Origin: CAYLHS01 sp964383535
GTDB taxonomy: Bacteria; Actinomycetota; Acidimicrobiia; Spongiisociales; UBA4744
Direction: 5' to 3'
Assembly (NCBI GenBank): GCA_964383535.1
Contig: CAYLHS010000026.1
Span: 1 to 26,732 of the forward strand
DNA length: 26,732 nucleotides
Part shown: positions 1-6,767 of the stretch, one piece after another
Layout of the letters: the number at the start of each line of letters is the position of its first letter
Position numbering within the stretch: position 1 is the first letter of the stretch
The notes under the pieces: model-generated
The model's database searches: none
Told to the model about the DNA's origin: nothing
Seen by the model: the letters and a program-made list of their open reading frames with translations, nothing else
Translations under genes and position numbers: made by a program

Positions 1-393
1 TCGGCGATCATCTGGCGCGACTTCGACGCCAAAGTGACCGGCGGCAACATGGAACCCGGTTCCGCTCGGATGGACTTCGAACTGGACTCGATCTCCGTCG
101 AGTTCGGACGCGAAGTGGAGGAGCGTCTCAACGCCGAACTGGCCAAGGACCACCTCATCAGGGTGCTGTTCCTCCCCCGGAGCGAGGCGCTCGCAGACCC
201 GGACTTGATCAGGACCAAGGTCAATCTGCTGCCGCCGACGATCGATCCGATTCGAGTCATCGAGATCGGCGACATCGACAAGCAGGCAGATGGAGGCACA
301 CACGTGCGGTCGACGGGAGAGGTAGGGACCGTACGTGTCGTGAAGACGGAGTCGAAGGGGAAGGGCAACAAGCGTATGCGGATCGAGCTGTGA
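1..393 (+). CDS. Alanyl-tRNA editing protein, AlaX type (5' end outside window)
   Basis: This is the C-terminal part of a trans-editing hydrolase that removes wrongly attached amino acids (Ser or Gly) from tRNA-Ala in the cytoplasm. The frame is open from base 1, so the gene starts upstream. The first visible residues (SAIIWRDF, then KVTGGNMEPG) normally follow directly after the HxxxH zinc motif of the family, so the window probably begins just behind that motif. The second metal-site block is visible near the C-terminus as DKQADGGTHVRSTGEVG. Asp stands where AlaRS has Cys (CGGTH), which I recall as usual for this AlaX subgroup. The tail ESKGKGNKRMRIEL is also typical. The stop codon overlaps the GTG start of the next gene by 4 nt, so the two are probably cotranscribed. 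Confidence 0.9.
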   Translation, partial: SAIIWRDFDAKVTGGNMEPGSARMDFELDSISVEFGREVEERLNAELAKDHLIRVLFLPRSEALADPDLIRTKVNLLPPTIDPIRVIEIGDIDKQADGGTHVRSTGEVGTVRVVKTESKGKGNKRMRIEL

Positions 394-1358
394 TCGATTT
401 CCTGCTCGGTCTCTACTTCGCATCGCTGTTCGTTCGGGGATGGCTGCGCGGGTTCGCCCGTGAACTGATGGATCTCATCGGCCTCGTGGTCGGCATCGCA
501 CTGGCGTTCCGATTGAGCGGCCCGGTCGGCGCGCTCCTCCAGGACACGTTCGGGACATCCGATGTCGTATCGCGTCTCGTCGGCGGACTGATCGTGTTCC
601 TGATCGTGGGGGTGGGCGCGAGCATCGGCGCACACTTCCTTCAGAAGGTCTTCACACTTCCCGGGCTCGCGCTGAGCAACCGTCTGCTCGGCGCGCTGCT
701 CTCGACGCTCTGGGCGCTGTTCGTCGCGATGCTCGTCTTGTCGCTGCTGATCGTGTTCCCGTTGCCCGATTCCGTCACCGGGCGTCTCGAGGACTCGAAC
801 GTCGTTCACTACCTCACCAATCCCGACACACCCGCGCAGGCCGCCTTTCATGCAGTCGCCGGCGACAGGGTCCTCGAATCGCTGCTGAACCTGAAGGATC
901 TCGTCGGCGGCAACGAGGTGATCCTCGAAGAAGGGCAGTCGCTGGAACTCCCGGTGGCCAGCCCCGACGAGCTGACAGAGGATCCCAAGGCTGCGTCGAC
1001 GATCTTCGATCTCGTCAACCGCTCACGCTTGGAGGAGGGAGCCGATCCGCTCGCGTGGTCGCAGCCGCTCGCCGATGTCGCTCAGGCCTACGCGAGGGAG
1101 ATGTATGAGGGCGGGTTCTTCAGCCATGACTCGCCGGTGTCAGGTACCGTCGTCGACAGGGTCGAGGCGGCCGGCATCCCGTACCACGTGATTGGTGAGA
1201 ACCTGGGACTCGCTCCGACATCGAGAGCCGTCCACGAGGGGCTCATGGCGAGTCCTGGCCATCGGGAGAACATCCTCAGATCCAGTTTCACGAAGGTGGG
1301 GATAGGGGTCGTAGATGGTCCACTCGGGCTGATGGTGGTCGAGGTGTTTCAGGGGTGA
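390..1358 (+). CDS. CvpA-family membrane protein fused to a CAP/SCP domain
   Basis: The 322-aa protein has two parts. Residues 1-125 carry about four hydrophobic segments with the CvpA/colicin V production look (an RGWLRGFARELMDLIG loop after the first helix). Residues 203-322 form a secreted-type CAP (SCP/PR1, YkwD-like) domain, with the conserved residues FSHDSP (His246), GEN (Glu270) and SPGHRENI (His291). The linker between them, roughly residues 126-200, is acidic. By family knowledge CvpA proteins are inner-membrane proteins linked to secretion and envelope homeostasis, and bacterial CAP domains are extracytoplasmic with poorly known function. The fusion would tether the CAP domain to the outer face of the membrane. 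The GTG start overlaps the stop of the upstream gene, and its own stop overlaps the GTG of the next gene. The exact role is unknown. Confidence 0.85.
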   Translation: MIDFLLGLYFASLFVRGWLRGFARELMDLIGLVVGIALAFRLSGPVGALLQDTFGTSDVVSRLVGGLIVFLIVGVGASIGAHFLQKVFTLPGLALSNRLLGALLSTLWALFVAMLVLSLLIVFPLPDSVTGRLEDSNVVHYLTNPDTPAQAAFHAVAGDRVLESLLNLKDLVGGNEVILEEGQSLELPVASPDELTEDPKAASTIFDLVNRSRLEEGADPLAWSQPLADVAQAYAREMYEGGFFSHDSPVSGTVVDRVEAAGIPYHVIGENLGLAPTSRAVHEGLMASPGHRENILRSSFTKVGIGVVDGPLGLMVVEVFQG

Positions 1359-2056
1359 GCGACCTCGGCGATCGTCTTGTCGATGCCTACCGTGGGTACG
1401 TGCTGCAACGCTGCACCGAGCGGCGATGGGCGCACTCTGCGAGGCTTCTGGCCTCTCTGACCGAGGGGGAGGCCTGGCTGCGAGCGTCCCTGGCCGGCCT
1501 GCTCGACCTCCCTTTCGGTGATCAGCGCCGCGGCCCGTTGGAGGTATTCCAGGAGGCGATGCGGTTTCCTACGGAAGCGCTGGCCGCGGACAGAGTTCCG
1601 GAGCCTGTGCGGGACGAGACGGCGTCGCGGGCTTTGCCGGGCGACGTGTACGATCTGGCCCCCGCCTCGACCCGGCTCCTCGGGGACGACGTATGGGAGG
1701 CGCACATGACGTGGGGTGCGGAGAAGGCGGCTGCCGTCACGCGGCCGGTGGTGCTCGTCGCTACGCGAAGCCTCATCGACTGGTCGCGGATCGAGGAGGC
1801 TGCGGGGGCGGCGTCGATGCGCGCGACCCGGTGGTCCGGGTCGATCGGCAGTGCAGCGCTCGTGTGTGTGGATCTCGAACTGGACGACGCCATGGGAATC
1901 GTGAAAGCTGGAGTCGCCGAGGGTGTGTCCGTGGTCGCGTACGGGCCGCATCGTGCCGTCGGGATGCTCGGCGCAGCGAGGACCGCCGGAGCCTCACACG
2001 TGCTTGCCCGTTCTGCGTTCTTCGCGCGACTCGATCTGCCGGGGTGGGTGAGCTGA
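1355..2056 (+). CDS. Hypothetical protein, helical N-terminus and alpha/beta C-terminus
   Basis: I do not recognise this 233-aa protein. The GTG start overlaps the stop of the CvpA-CAP gene by 4 nt, so it is the third gene of the operon. Residues 1-120 look mostly helical and rich in Arg, Ala and Glu. Residues 128-225 alternate short hydrophobic strands (VVLVATRSL, SAALVCVDLEL, VSVVAYGP) with helices and end in AARTAGASHVLARSAFF, a pattern like the last strands of a receiver-like or other Rossmannoid fold. No receiver Asp/Lys set is obvious, so phosphorylation is not supported. It has no signal peptide or membrane segment and is probably cytoplasmic. Downstream it converges with the acyltransferase gene on the other strand. 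Confidence 0.7.
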   Translation: MSDLGDRLVDAYRGYVLQRCTERRWAHSARLLASLTEGEAWLRASLAGLLDLPFGDQRRGPLEVFQEAMRFPTEALAADRVPEPVRDETASRALPGDVYDLAPASTRLLGDDVWEAHMTWGAEKAAAVTRPVVLVATRSLIDWSRIEEAAGAASMRATRWSGSIGSAALVCVDLELDDAMGIVKAGVAEGVSVVAYGPHRAVGMLGAARTAGASHVLARSAFFARLDLPGWVS

Positions 2057-2104
2057 CTCCGTGAGGAAGGGACACGGTGTCGAATTGGCTCACGCAAGAA
2101 CGGT

Positions 2105-3517
2105 TCAGGCGGTGTCCGCGGCGGAGAGCAGTTCGGCTGCCGAGCGGCGGATGGCGTCGCTGAACATGTCGAGGTCGGAGATGGCATCCCAGTCGGCGTG
2201 CAGACCCCACGCGATCTCACCGTCGTAGCTGAAGAGCGCTATGCCGAGGTTGTGACCGGCCCACAGCGGCACCGCCGGATACTGCACGATCAGACGGGAA
2301 TCGAGCAAGTACATGGGAAACTGGGGGCCTGGCACGTTCGTGATCGTCATGTTGAACGGGCGGATTCCGGTCGCGAGTCGTGCCGCCCGTTGGAGGAAGG
2401 TCATCGGAGTTCCCGAACTGAGCCTGACGATCGTCGCTGCTCCGAGGGCCTGGTTGGTCTCTTTGAGCTTCTGGGTGTGTTCTCTGATCAACTCGAACCG
2501 CTCGGCGGGATCTCTCACGTCGATGGGCAGTTCGAGGAGCCACATCGCTACGTGGTTGCCAAGAGTTCCGTGTCGATCTTTGGGCCGAACGCTGACGGGC
2601 ACCATTGCGCGGAACTCCACCCCGGTGACGTCGAACGCACGATCCTCGATGAGGTACCGCCGTATGGCGCCGGTGGCGACGGCGAGGACGGCGTCGTTGA
2701 CGGTGCCGCCAAACGCATTCTTGATCTTCTTGAAGTCGTCGAGCGGCAAGGTGAGCCAGTCGAATCGACGGTTGGGTCCGAGCGGCTGGTTGATGGGGGT
2801 TCGGGAAGCGGCCGACAGCCATCCCGACGCAAGCGAGTAGGCGACGGCCGAAGCTCGCGCTCCGAGGTCTGTGACGAGCGTTCGTCCTTGTTCGATCATC
2901 CTGGGCACGGAGATCGCAGCACTCGCTGCCCGAGCGATCCTGCGAATCGTCTCGTCGGCGATGAGTTGCGCGCCGCTCGGGACAGGTCGAGGTTCGAATG
3001 GCGGCGACGGCTCGATCTCGGTTGTCGGTGCCAGGCCGAGCAGCACTCCCATCAGATCGACCCCGGACACTCCATCGAGCATGCAGTGGTGGATCTTGAA
3101 GATGAGACCGAACCGGTTCTTCTCGCAGCCTTCGACGATCCACATCTGCCAGAGCGGCTTGCTGCGGTCGAGCTGACTGCCGAGAATCTGTCCGAACAGC
3201 TCTTTCAACTGAGTCTCCGTGCCGGGTTTGGGCAGCGAGATGTGGCGGACGTGGTAGTCGAGGTTGAAATGCTGGTCATCGACCCAGATGGGGTTCTTCT
3301 CGATGGGAATCCACGCCAGCTTCTGCCGGTAGCGGGGGACATAGTGGAGGCGTGAGCCGATGAACGCTCTGATCCTGTCGATGTCGATGCCACCATCGTC
3401 GGATCGGAGTGTGCCACCTTCATAGAGCGCGACTCCGGCCACGTGCATGTGGGCGGTGGGTGACTCGAGCGCCAGAAACGAGGAGTCGAGGAACGAAAGG
3501 CGATCGTAGGTGTTCAC
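2105..3517 (-). CDS. Wax ester synthase / acyl-CoA:diacylglycerol acyltransferase (WS/DGAT)
   Basis: The 470-aa enzyme belongs to the bacterial WS/DGAT family, which esterifies fatty alcohols or diacylglycerol with acyl-CoA to make wax esters or triacylglycerol storage lipid at the membrane or lipid-body surface. The catalytic motif HHxxxDG is present as HHCMLDG (residues 143-149). The family block PLWQMWIVEG precedes it, and the C-terminal block around NVPGPQFPMYLLDSRL is also typical. Length is normal for the family. The GTG start at 3517 has a GGAG ribosome site about 9 nt upstream. It lies 21 nt behind the cyclodeaminase-family gene on the same strand, so it may be the last gene of that operon. 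Which acceptor it prefers cannot be read from sequence. Confidence 0.93.
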   Translation of the reverse strand: MNTYDRLSFLDSSFLALESPTAHMHVAGVALYEGGTLRSDDGGIDIDRIRAFIGSRLHYVPRYRQKLAWIPIEKNPIWVDDQHFNLDYHVRHISLPKPGTETQLKELFGQILGSQLDRSKPLWQMWIVEGCEKNRFGLIFKIHHCMLDGVSGVDLMGVLLGLAPTTEIEPSPPFEPRPVPSGAQLIADETIRRIARAASAAISVPRMIEQGRTLVTDLGARASAVAYSLASGWLSAASRTPINQPLGPNRRFDWLTLPLDDFKKIKNAFGGTVNDAVLAVATGAIRRYLIEDRAFDVTGVEFRAMVPVSVRPKDRHGTLGNHVAMWLLELPIDVRDPAERFELIREHTQKLKETNQALGAATIVRLSSGTPMTFLQRAARLATGIRPFNMTITNVPGPQFPMYLLDSRLIVQYPAVPLWAGHNLGIALFSYDGEIAWGLHADWDAISDLDMFSDAIRRSAAELLSAADTA

Positions 3518-3538
3518 GGTGCTACTCCTGCTCCAAGA

Positions 3539-4402
3539 CTACGGCTCCAGATGGGTTCCGATGTCGCTACGTTCGGCCGTCGCGAGGGCACGGGTGGCGG
3601 CGGCAATGTCTTGGCTTGCGATGCCCACCGACTTGAAGAGCGTAATGGGAGCCTCGACGGTGCTCACGAAAAGGTCGCCGATGGTCGCGTCGGGGGTTCG
3701 CTTCGCCTGGATGAGGTCGCCTGCCTCTTCTCGTGCAGCGGCGACGTCGTCGACCACGACGAACGCACGACGTACGGTCTCGGGCGGGATCTCGACCATG
3801 TCGCGTGTGAACGCGCCAATGGCGTTGATGTGCACGGATTCGGGGACGGCCTCGTCTTGAAACAGCGGGACGTGAGACGGAGTAGCGGTCGAGATGATGT
3901 CCGCCTCGCGGACGGCCTGCGATGCACGCTCCACCGCGATGCCACCGACCTGTTTGGCGAGGCGGATTGCCCGTTCGACGTTGCGCGACCACACCAGGAT
4001 GCGGGCGATCGGACGAACCGTCCGGACGGCCTCGATCTGGTCTCGGGCCATCGCGCCGGCACCGAGCATCGCCAAGGTGGAGGCGTCCCGGCGTGCGAGG
4101 AGGTCGGTCGCAATGCCTGCTGCTGCACCGGTTCGGATAGCGGTGAGAGTGTGCCCGTTGACGGCGCCGACCGTGTGGCCTGTTCGGTCGAAGATGACGA
4201 CGATGCCCGCCGGGTCTCCTGGGGTGATCGACACGACCTTGATGCCTGTGTGGTCGCCCACGCGACCGGCCATGAACAACGATCGGCCGAGGAGCACTCG
4301 CTGCGGTGTCTCTCGGTCGCCCTTGAACGCATCTCGCATGGCGGAAATGGCGTCTTTCATGGGAAGCGCCTTGCGAAGGTCTGCGGCGCCGAGGTAGCGC
4401 AT
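3539..4402 (-). CDS. Ornithine cyclodeaminase / mu-crystallin family reductase
   Basis: The 287-aa NAD(P)-dependent enzyme belongs to the OCD/mu-crystallin family, whose members include ornithine cyclodeaminase, alanine dehydrogenase, ketimine and pyrroline-2-carboxylate reductases. Visible family residues are Lys55 in GIKVVS, Arg90 in TAIRTGAAAGIAT, the nucleotide-binding LGAGAMA (113-119), and the INAIGAFTRDM block carrying the family Asp. The ATG start at 4402 begins MRYLGAADL and overlaps the TGA of the FAD oxidase by one base (TGATG), so the two are translationally coupled. The open frame runs further upstream to 4957, but that part is a shadow of the oxidase. With a FAD amine oxidase as partner, imine reduction or oxidation is likelier than true ornithine cyclisation; this is inference. 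Confidence 0.88.
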   Translation of the reverse strand: MRYLGAADLRKALPMKDAISAMRDAFKGDRETPQRVLLGRSLFMAGRVGDHTGIKVVSITPGDPAGIVVIFDRTGHTVGAVNGHTLTAIRTGAAAGIATDLLARRDASTLAMLGAGAMARDQIEAVRTVRPIARILVWSRNVERAIRLAKQVGGIAVERASQAVREADIISTATPSHVPLFQDEAVPESVHINAIGAFTRDMVEIPPETVRRAFVVVDDVAAAREEAGDLIQAKRTPDATIGDLFVSTVEAPITLFKSVGIASQDIAAATRALATAERSDIGTHLEP

Positions 4403-5619
4403 CAGGCGAGCACGCCCTGGTGGGCGACGGCAAGCGGCGCGCGATCGACTCCCAGGAACGAGAGTGGGACGTCGGTGTCGTAAGGTGCAGTGGTGCCGGT
4501 GATCGCCTTGGCGACCATCGAGCCAATCATCGGTGCCAGCTTGAAGCCGTGACCGCTGAACCCGTTTGCGACCCACCAGCCGTCGAGCGCTGTTGGCCCG
4601 AGGATGGGATGGACGTCTCGACGGTTGATCGTGTAGAAACCCGCGATACCGTCGACGGCACCACGATGGGGGAGCGCGGGGATGCGGTGGTGGAGGGCGT
4701 GGATCTTGATGTTCTTGAACGCGGCGTCTGCCGTGGTTCGGTAGCTGTCGGGATCCGCGTCTTCGCGTTCGTCCTCCGGCAGGACGGACCCGAAGAGGAT
4801 CTGGGTTCCGTCGGGCCGCAGGTAGATGTCGTGGTCGGCGGTCACGGGGATCGGTCCGAGGTTCCCGCCCATCATTCGGTAGACGACTTGGACGCGGGTC
4901 GGGATGAGGGGCCAGCCGACATCGATCCCGGCGAGGGCATTGAGACGGTTGCACCATGGGCCTGCGGCGTTGATGATCAAGCCGGTGTCGATTCGGGCGC
5001 CGCCGGCGATCTCGACGCCGGTCACCTTCCCGTCGCCGTGCACCTTGGTGACAGGGGAGCGGAAGCGCACGTCGGCTCCTTCCCGCCGGGCGGCGTCGAT
5101 CAGATCCCGATTGGCTCCGGTCGGGTCGGCGTACCCGCCGTCGTGTTCGAATACGGCGGCCCCGAGGTCGACGCAGTCGTGTGCGGTTTCACCCGTGAGA
5201 TCGAAGGCCCTGTCGCAGGTGGAGACCGACGGGAAGCGCTCGTGGACACCTGCGGCGTCGAGCACGGACACTCGCACTCCTTGCGACGTGAGCCTGTGGG
5301 CTGCCGTCTGCGCCGTTGCCGTCGTGAAACCGAGAATCCACAGGACGCCGGTGCGAGTGAATCGGCCGGCCGGGTCTGCGATACCCACGAAGTCGGGCCA
5401 GTTGCGGTATGCCTCCTGACCTCCAAGGGCGAGCCTGACGGCAGCGGGTTGCGTGTAGTAGGTCCGGATGACGGCCGAGGACGTGCCCGTCGATCCCTCC
5501 GACGGTCCCGCTCCTTTGTCGAGGACGACGATCTTGTCGGTGGTCCGGCGAGCGAGCTGGTAGGCAATCGACGATCCGATGATGCCCGCACCCACGACGA
5601 CGATGTCCGCGGTTTCCAC
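4402..5619 (-). CDS. FAD-dependent amino acid/amine oxidoreductase (DAO family)
   Basis: The 405-aa flavoenzyme has the N-terminal dinucleotide fold motif GAGIIG (residues 10-15) followed by VLDKGAGPSEGSTGTSS, as in sarcosine oxidase beta/DadA-like DAO proteins. The C-terminal FAD block WWVANGFSGHGFKLAP is also present. Such enzymes oxidise secondary amines or D-amino acids to imines, passing electrons to oxygen or to a quinone. Length is usual for monomeric or beta-subunit members. No alpha, gamma or delta sarcosine oxidase genes are nearby, so a heterotetramer is not supported. The GTG start has a strong GGAGGAAGG ribosome site. It is the first gene of a probable oxidase-reductase-acyltransferase operon. 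Substrate is unknown. Confidence 0.88.
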   Translation of the reverse strand: METADIVVVGAGIIGSSIAYQLARRTTDKIVVLDKGAGPSEGSTGTSSAVIRTYYTQPAAVRLALGGQEAYRNWPDFVGIADPAGRFTRTGVLWILGFTTATAQTAAHRLTSQGVRVSVLDAAGVHERFPSVSTCDRAFDLTGETAHDCVDLGAAVFEHDGGYADPTGANRDLIDAARREGADVRFRSPVTKVHGDGKVTGVEIAGGARIDTGLIINAAGPWCNRLNALAGIDVGWPLIPTRVQVVYRMMGGNLGPIPVTADHDIYLRPDGTQILFGSVLPEDEREDADPDSYRTTADAAFKNIKIHALHHRIPALPHRGAVDGIAGFYTINRRDVHPILGPTALDGWWVANGFSGHGFKLAPMIGSMVAKAITGTTAPYDTDVPLSFLGVDRAPLAVAHQGVLA

Positions 5620-5703
5620 TGCCTTCCTCCAACCGGCGCGCTCACTGTATCGGGCCGGGTGGAGCTTGTCGCTCAGAAATGGTCGTGAGCCGTGAGGGCA
5701 GCG

Positions 5704-5779
5704 TGGCGCCCGCGGCAGGATTCGAACCTGCGACCTACTGCTTAGGAGGCAGTTGCTCTCTCCCCTGAGCTACGCGGGC
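5704..5779 (-). tRNA. tRNA-Arg (anticodon CCU)
   Basis: On the minus strand a complete 76-nt cloverleaf can be folded. The 7-bp acceptor GCCCGCG/CGCGGGC is perfect. The D arm is GCTC/GAGC, the anticodon stem is ACTGC/GCAGT with loop CTCCTAA (anticodon CCT), the T arm is GCAGG-TTCGAAT-CCTGC, and the discriminator is G. The 3' CCA is encoded. It reads AGG arginine codons, which are rare in high-GC genomes. A TATTCT box on the minus strand at 5800-5805 lies about 20 nt upstream of the 5' end and may be its -10 element. The gene is intact, with no sign of an inserted element. Confidence 0.97.
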
Positions 5780-6125
5780 GGGGTGTGAGGAAAGGGTAGA
5801 GAATAGGTGCCCGGGGTGTGACATCGGCAGACCTCGTGGCGGGCACGTCTGCGCCAGGGCGTTCGACCGGCCCGGCGGCGTGGCTTGCCGCCGGCTCGTG
5901 TCATCGGCGTGGCTGAAGGCCGAGACCAGGAGCCGAGATGAACAGTTTGAGAGCGGCGTCGGTGACCAATCTCGGTGGAGCGGATGTCGCCGGTGAGGGA
6001 CCGCTCGTCGGGGAGTGGAGGGGAGTCACCACGTACAGCGTGCACTCGCCAATATCCTGGCCGACTCTCAGGGTTTTCTCATCTTCGACCGCTAGAAAGG
6101 AGGATCAGAAGACAAGGAGGTACGC
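5780..6125. other. Gene-free stretch between the tRNA and the SHOCT pair
   Basis: No convincing coding region is present here. An 85-codon frame starting at 5938 has no ribosome site and ordinary shadow composition. The stretch holds a strong hairpin (listed separately), a possible tRNA promoter near 5800 on the minus strand, a possible -10 box TATCCT at 6053-6058 on the plus strand, and two purine-rich AAGGAGG runs near 6097 and 6114. The second of these is the ribosome site of the SHOCT gene. Confidence 0.6.
5872..5894. repeat. Perfect 8-bp GC hairpin in intergenic DNA
   Basis: The arms CCGGCGGC (5872-5879) and GCCGCCGG (5887-5894) are exact reverse complements with a 7-nt loop. No T-run follows on either strand and no gene ends here. 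It could be part of a 5' leader of the downstream SHOCT genes, a transcription barrier or a chance feature of GC-rich DNA. Confidence 0.55.
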
Positions 6126-6389
6126 ATGCATCCATACCAAATGGAGAGATTCGGGTACTGGGGATTCGCTGGGGTCCTCTTGTGGGGGCTGCTGATCGCA
6201 CTCGCCGTCGCCCTCATCGTCTGGCTGATCGTCTCGCTCACCAGCCGTCGATCGGGCACCCCATCGCCCACTCCCTCGGCCGTGCTGCCGCAGAAGTCGT
6301 CAGCGCTCTCGATCCTCGAGGAGCGCTACGCGAAGGGTGAGATCGACAGGGACGACTACCTTCAGAGGAAAGCGGACCTCGGCGGCTGA
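6126..6389 (+). CDS. Small membrane protein with SHOCT domain (first copy)
   Basis: The 87-aa protein has one transmembrane helix (about residues 15-38), a Ser/Pro-rich linker, and a C-terminal SHOCT (short C-terminal) motif, ILEERYAKGEIDRDDYLQRK (about 62-81). SHOCT domains are short two-helix modules found at the ends of many small membrane proteins; their function is largely unknown, with oligomerisation proposed. The ATG start has a near-perfect AAGGAGG ribosome site 6 nt away. The next gene is a second, clearly related copy, separated by 76 nt. Confidence 0.88.
   Translation: MHPYQMERFGYWGFAGVLLWGLLIALAVALIVWLIVSLTSRRSGTPSPTPSAVLPQKSSALSILEERYAKGEIDRDDYLQRKADLGG
6294..6389 (+). repeat. 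Direct repeat, unit 1 (SHOCT-coding)
   Basis: This 96-nt end of the first SHOCT gene repeats at 6604-6699 with about 12 mismatches by my count (about 87% identity). Several differences are at third codon positions, consistent with a tandem gene duplication held by selection on the protein. Confidence 0.8.
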
Positions 6390-6465
6390 CAGGCAGGTGC
6401 GCTCCCGGACGCGGGCTTGCACGATCCGCTCCGACGGCCCGCACCACGAAGAAAGGAAGTAGCGA

Positions 6466-6699
6466 ATGAACGCGGCACTCGGCGGCCTCCTCGGCTTGAT
6501 GTTCTTGCTCTTGCTGGCGGTGCTGTTCGTTGGGTTGATCGTATGGGTGATCGTGACGCTCACTACGAGGCGAGGTCCCGGTGAGGTCGCTCCGCCCTCG
6601 TCGAAGTCGTCGGCGCTGGCGATTCTCGAGGAGCGATACGCCAAGGGTGAGATCGACCGGGACGACTACCTCCAGAGGAAGGGCGACCTCGGAGGCTGA
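6466..6699 (+). CDS. Small membrane protein with SHOCT domain (second copy)
   Basis: The 77-aa protein has a transmembrane helix at about residues 8-32 and a C-terminal SHOCT module nearly identical to that of the upstream gene (ILEERYAKGEIDRDDYLQRK, then GDLGG rather than ADLGG). The membrane segment and linker have diverged, so conservation is concentrated in the cytoplasmic tail. The ATG start follows a GAAAGGAAG ribosome site. It is probably cotranscribed with the first copy. Function is unknown. Confidence 0.87.
   Translation: MNAALGGLLGLMFLLLLAVLFVGLIVWVIVTLTTRRGPGEVAPPSSKSSALAILEERYAKGEIDRDDYLQRKGDLGG
6604..6699 (+). repeat. Direct repeat, unit 2 (SHOCT-coding)
   Basis: Second unit of the 96-nt repeat, offset 310 nt from unit 1. 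It covers the last part of the second SHOCT gene through its stop codon. Confidence 0.8.
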
Positions 6700-6754
6700 T
6701 CGGCGATACAGGATTCCCAGCGGGGGTCCGACTCGCCTCCGGTCTGCAGTCCAC

Positions 6755-6760
6755 TAGCTT
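6755..6760 (+). promoter_or_regulatory. Probable -10 box TAGCTT for a leaderless ABC mRNA
   Basis: TAGCTT ends 7 nt before the ATG at 6768. No Shine-Dalgarno sequence precedes that start, so transcription probably begins at or next to the start codon. No convincing -35 element is visible. Confidence 0.5.
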
Positions 6761-6767
6761 GTCCGTG

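Noticed and set aside
2060..2094. Inverted repeat CGTGAG/CTCACG between the first operon and the WS/DGAT gene as a terminator
   Set aside because: Only 6-bp arms with a 23-nt spacer and no T-run; too weak to call.
2198..3355. A 385-codon plus-strand frame opposite the WS/DGAT gene
   Set aside because: Low-complexity antisense translation with no ribosome site or known motifs.
4420..5688. A 422-codon plus-strand frame opposite the FAD oxidase
   Set aside because: No family motifs, and it runs through the clearly conserved oxidase gene on the minus strand.
5938..6195. An 85-codon frame between the tRNA and the first SHOCT gene
   Set aside because: No ribosome site, no recognisable motif, and it overlaps the first SHOCT gene in another frame.
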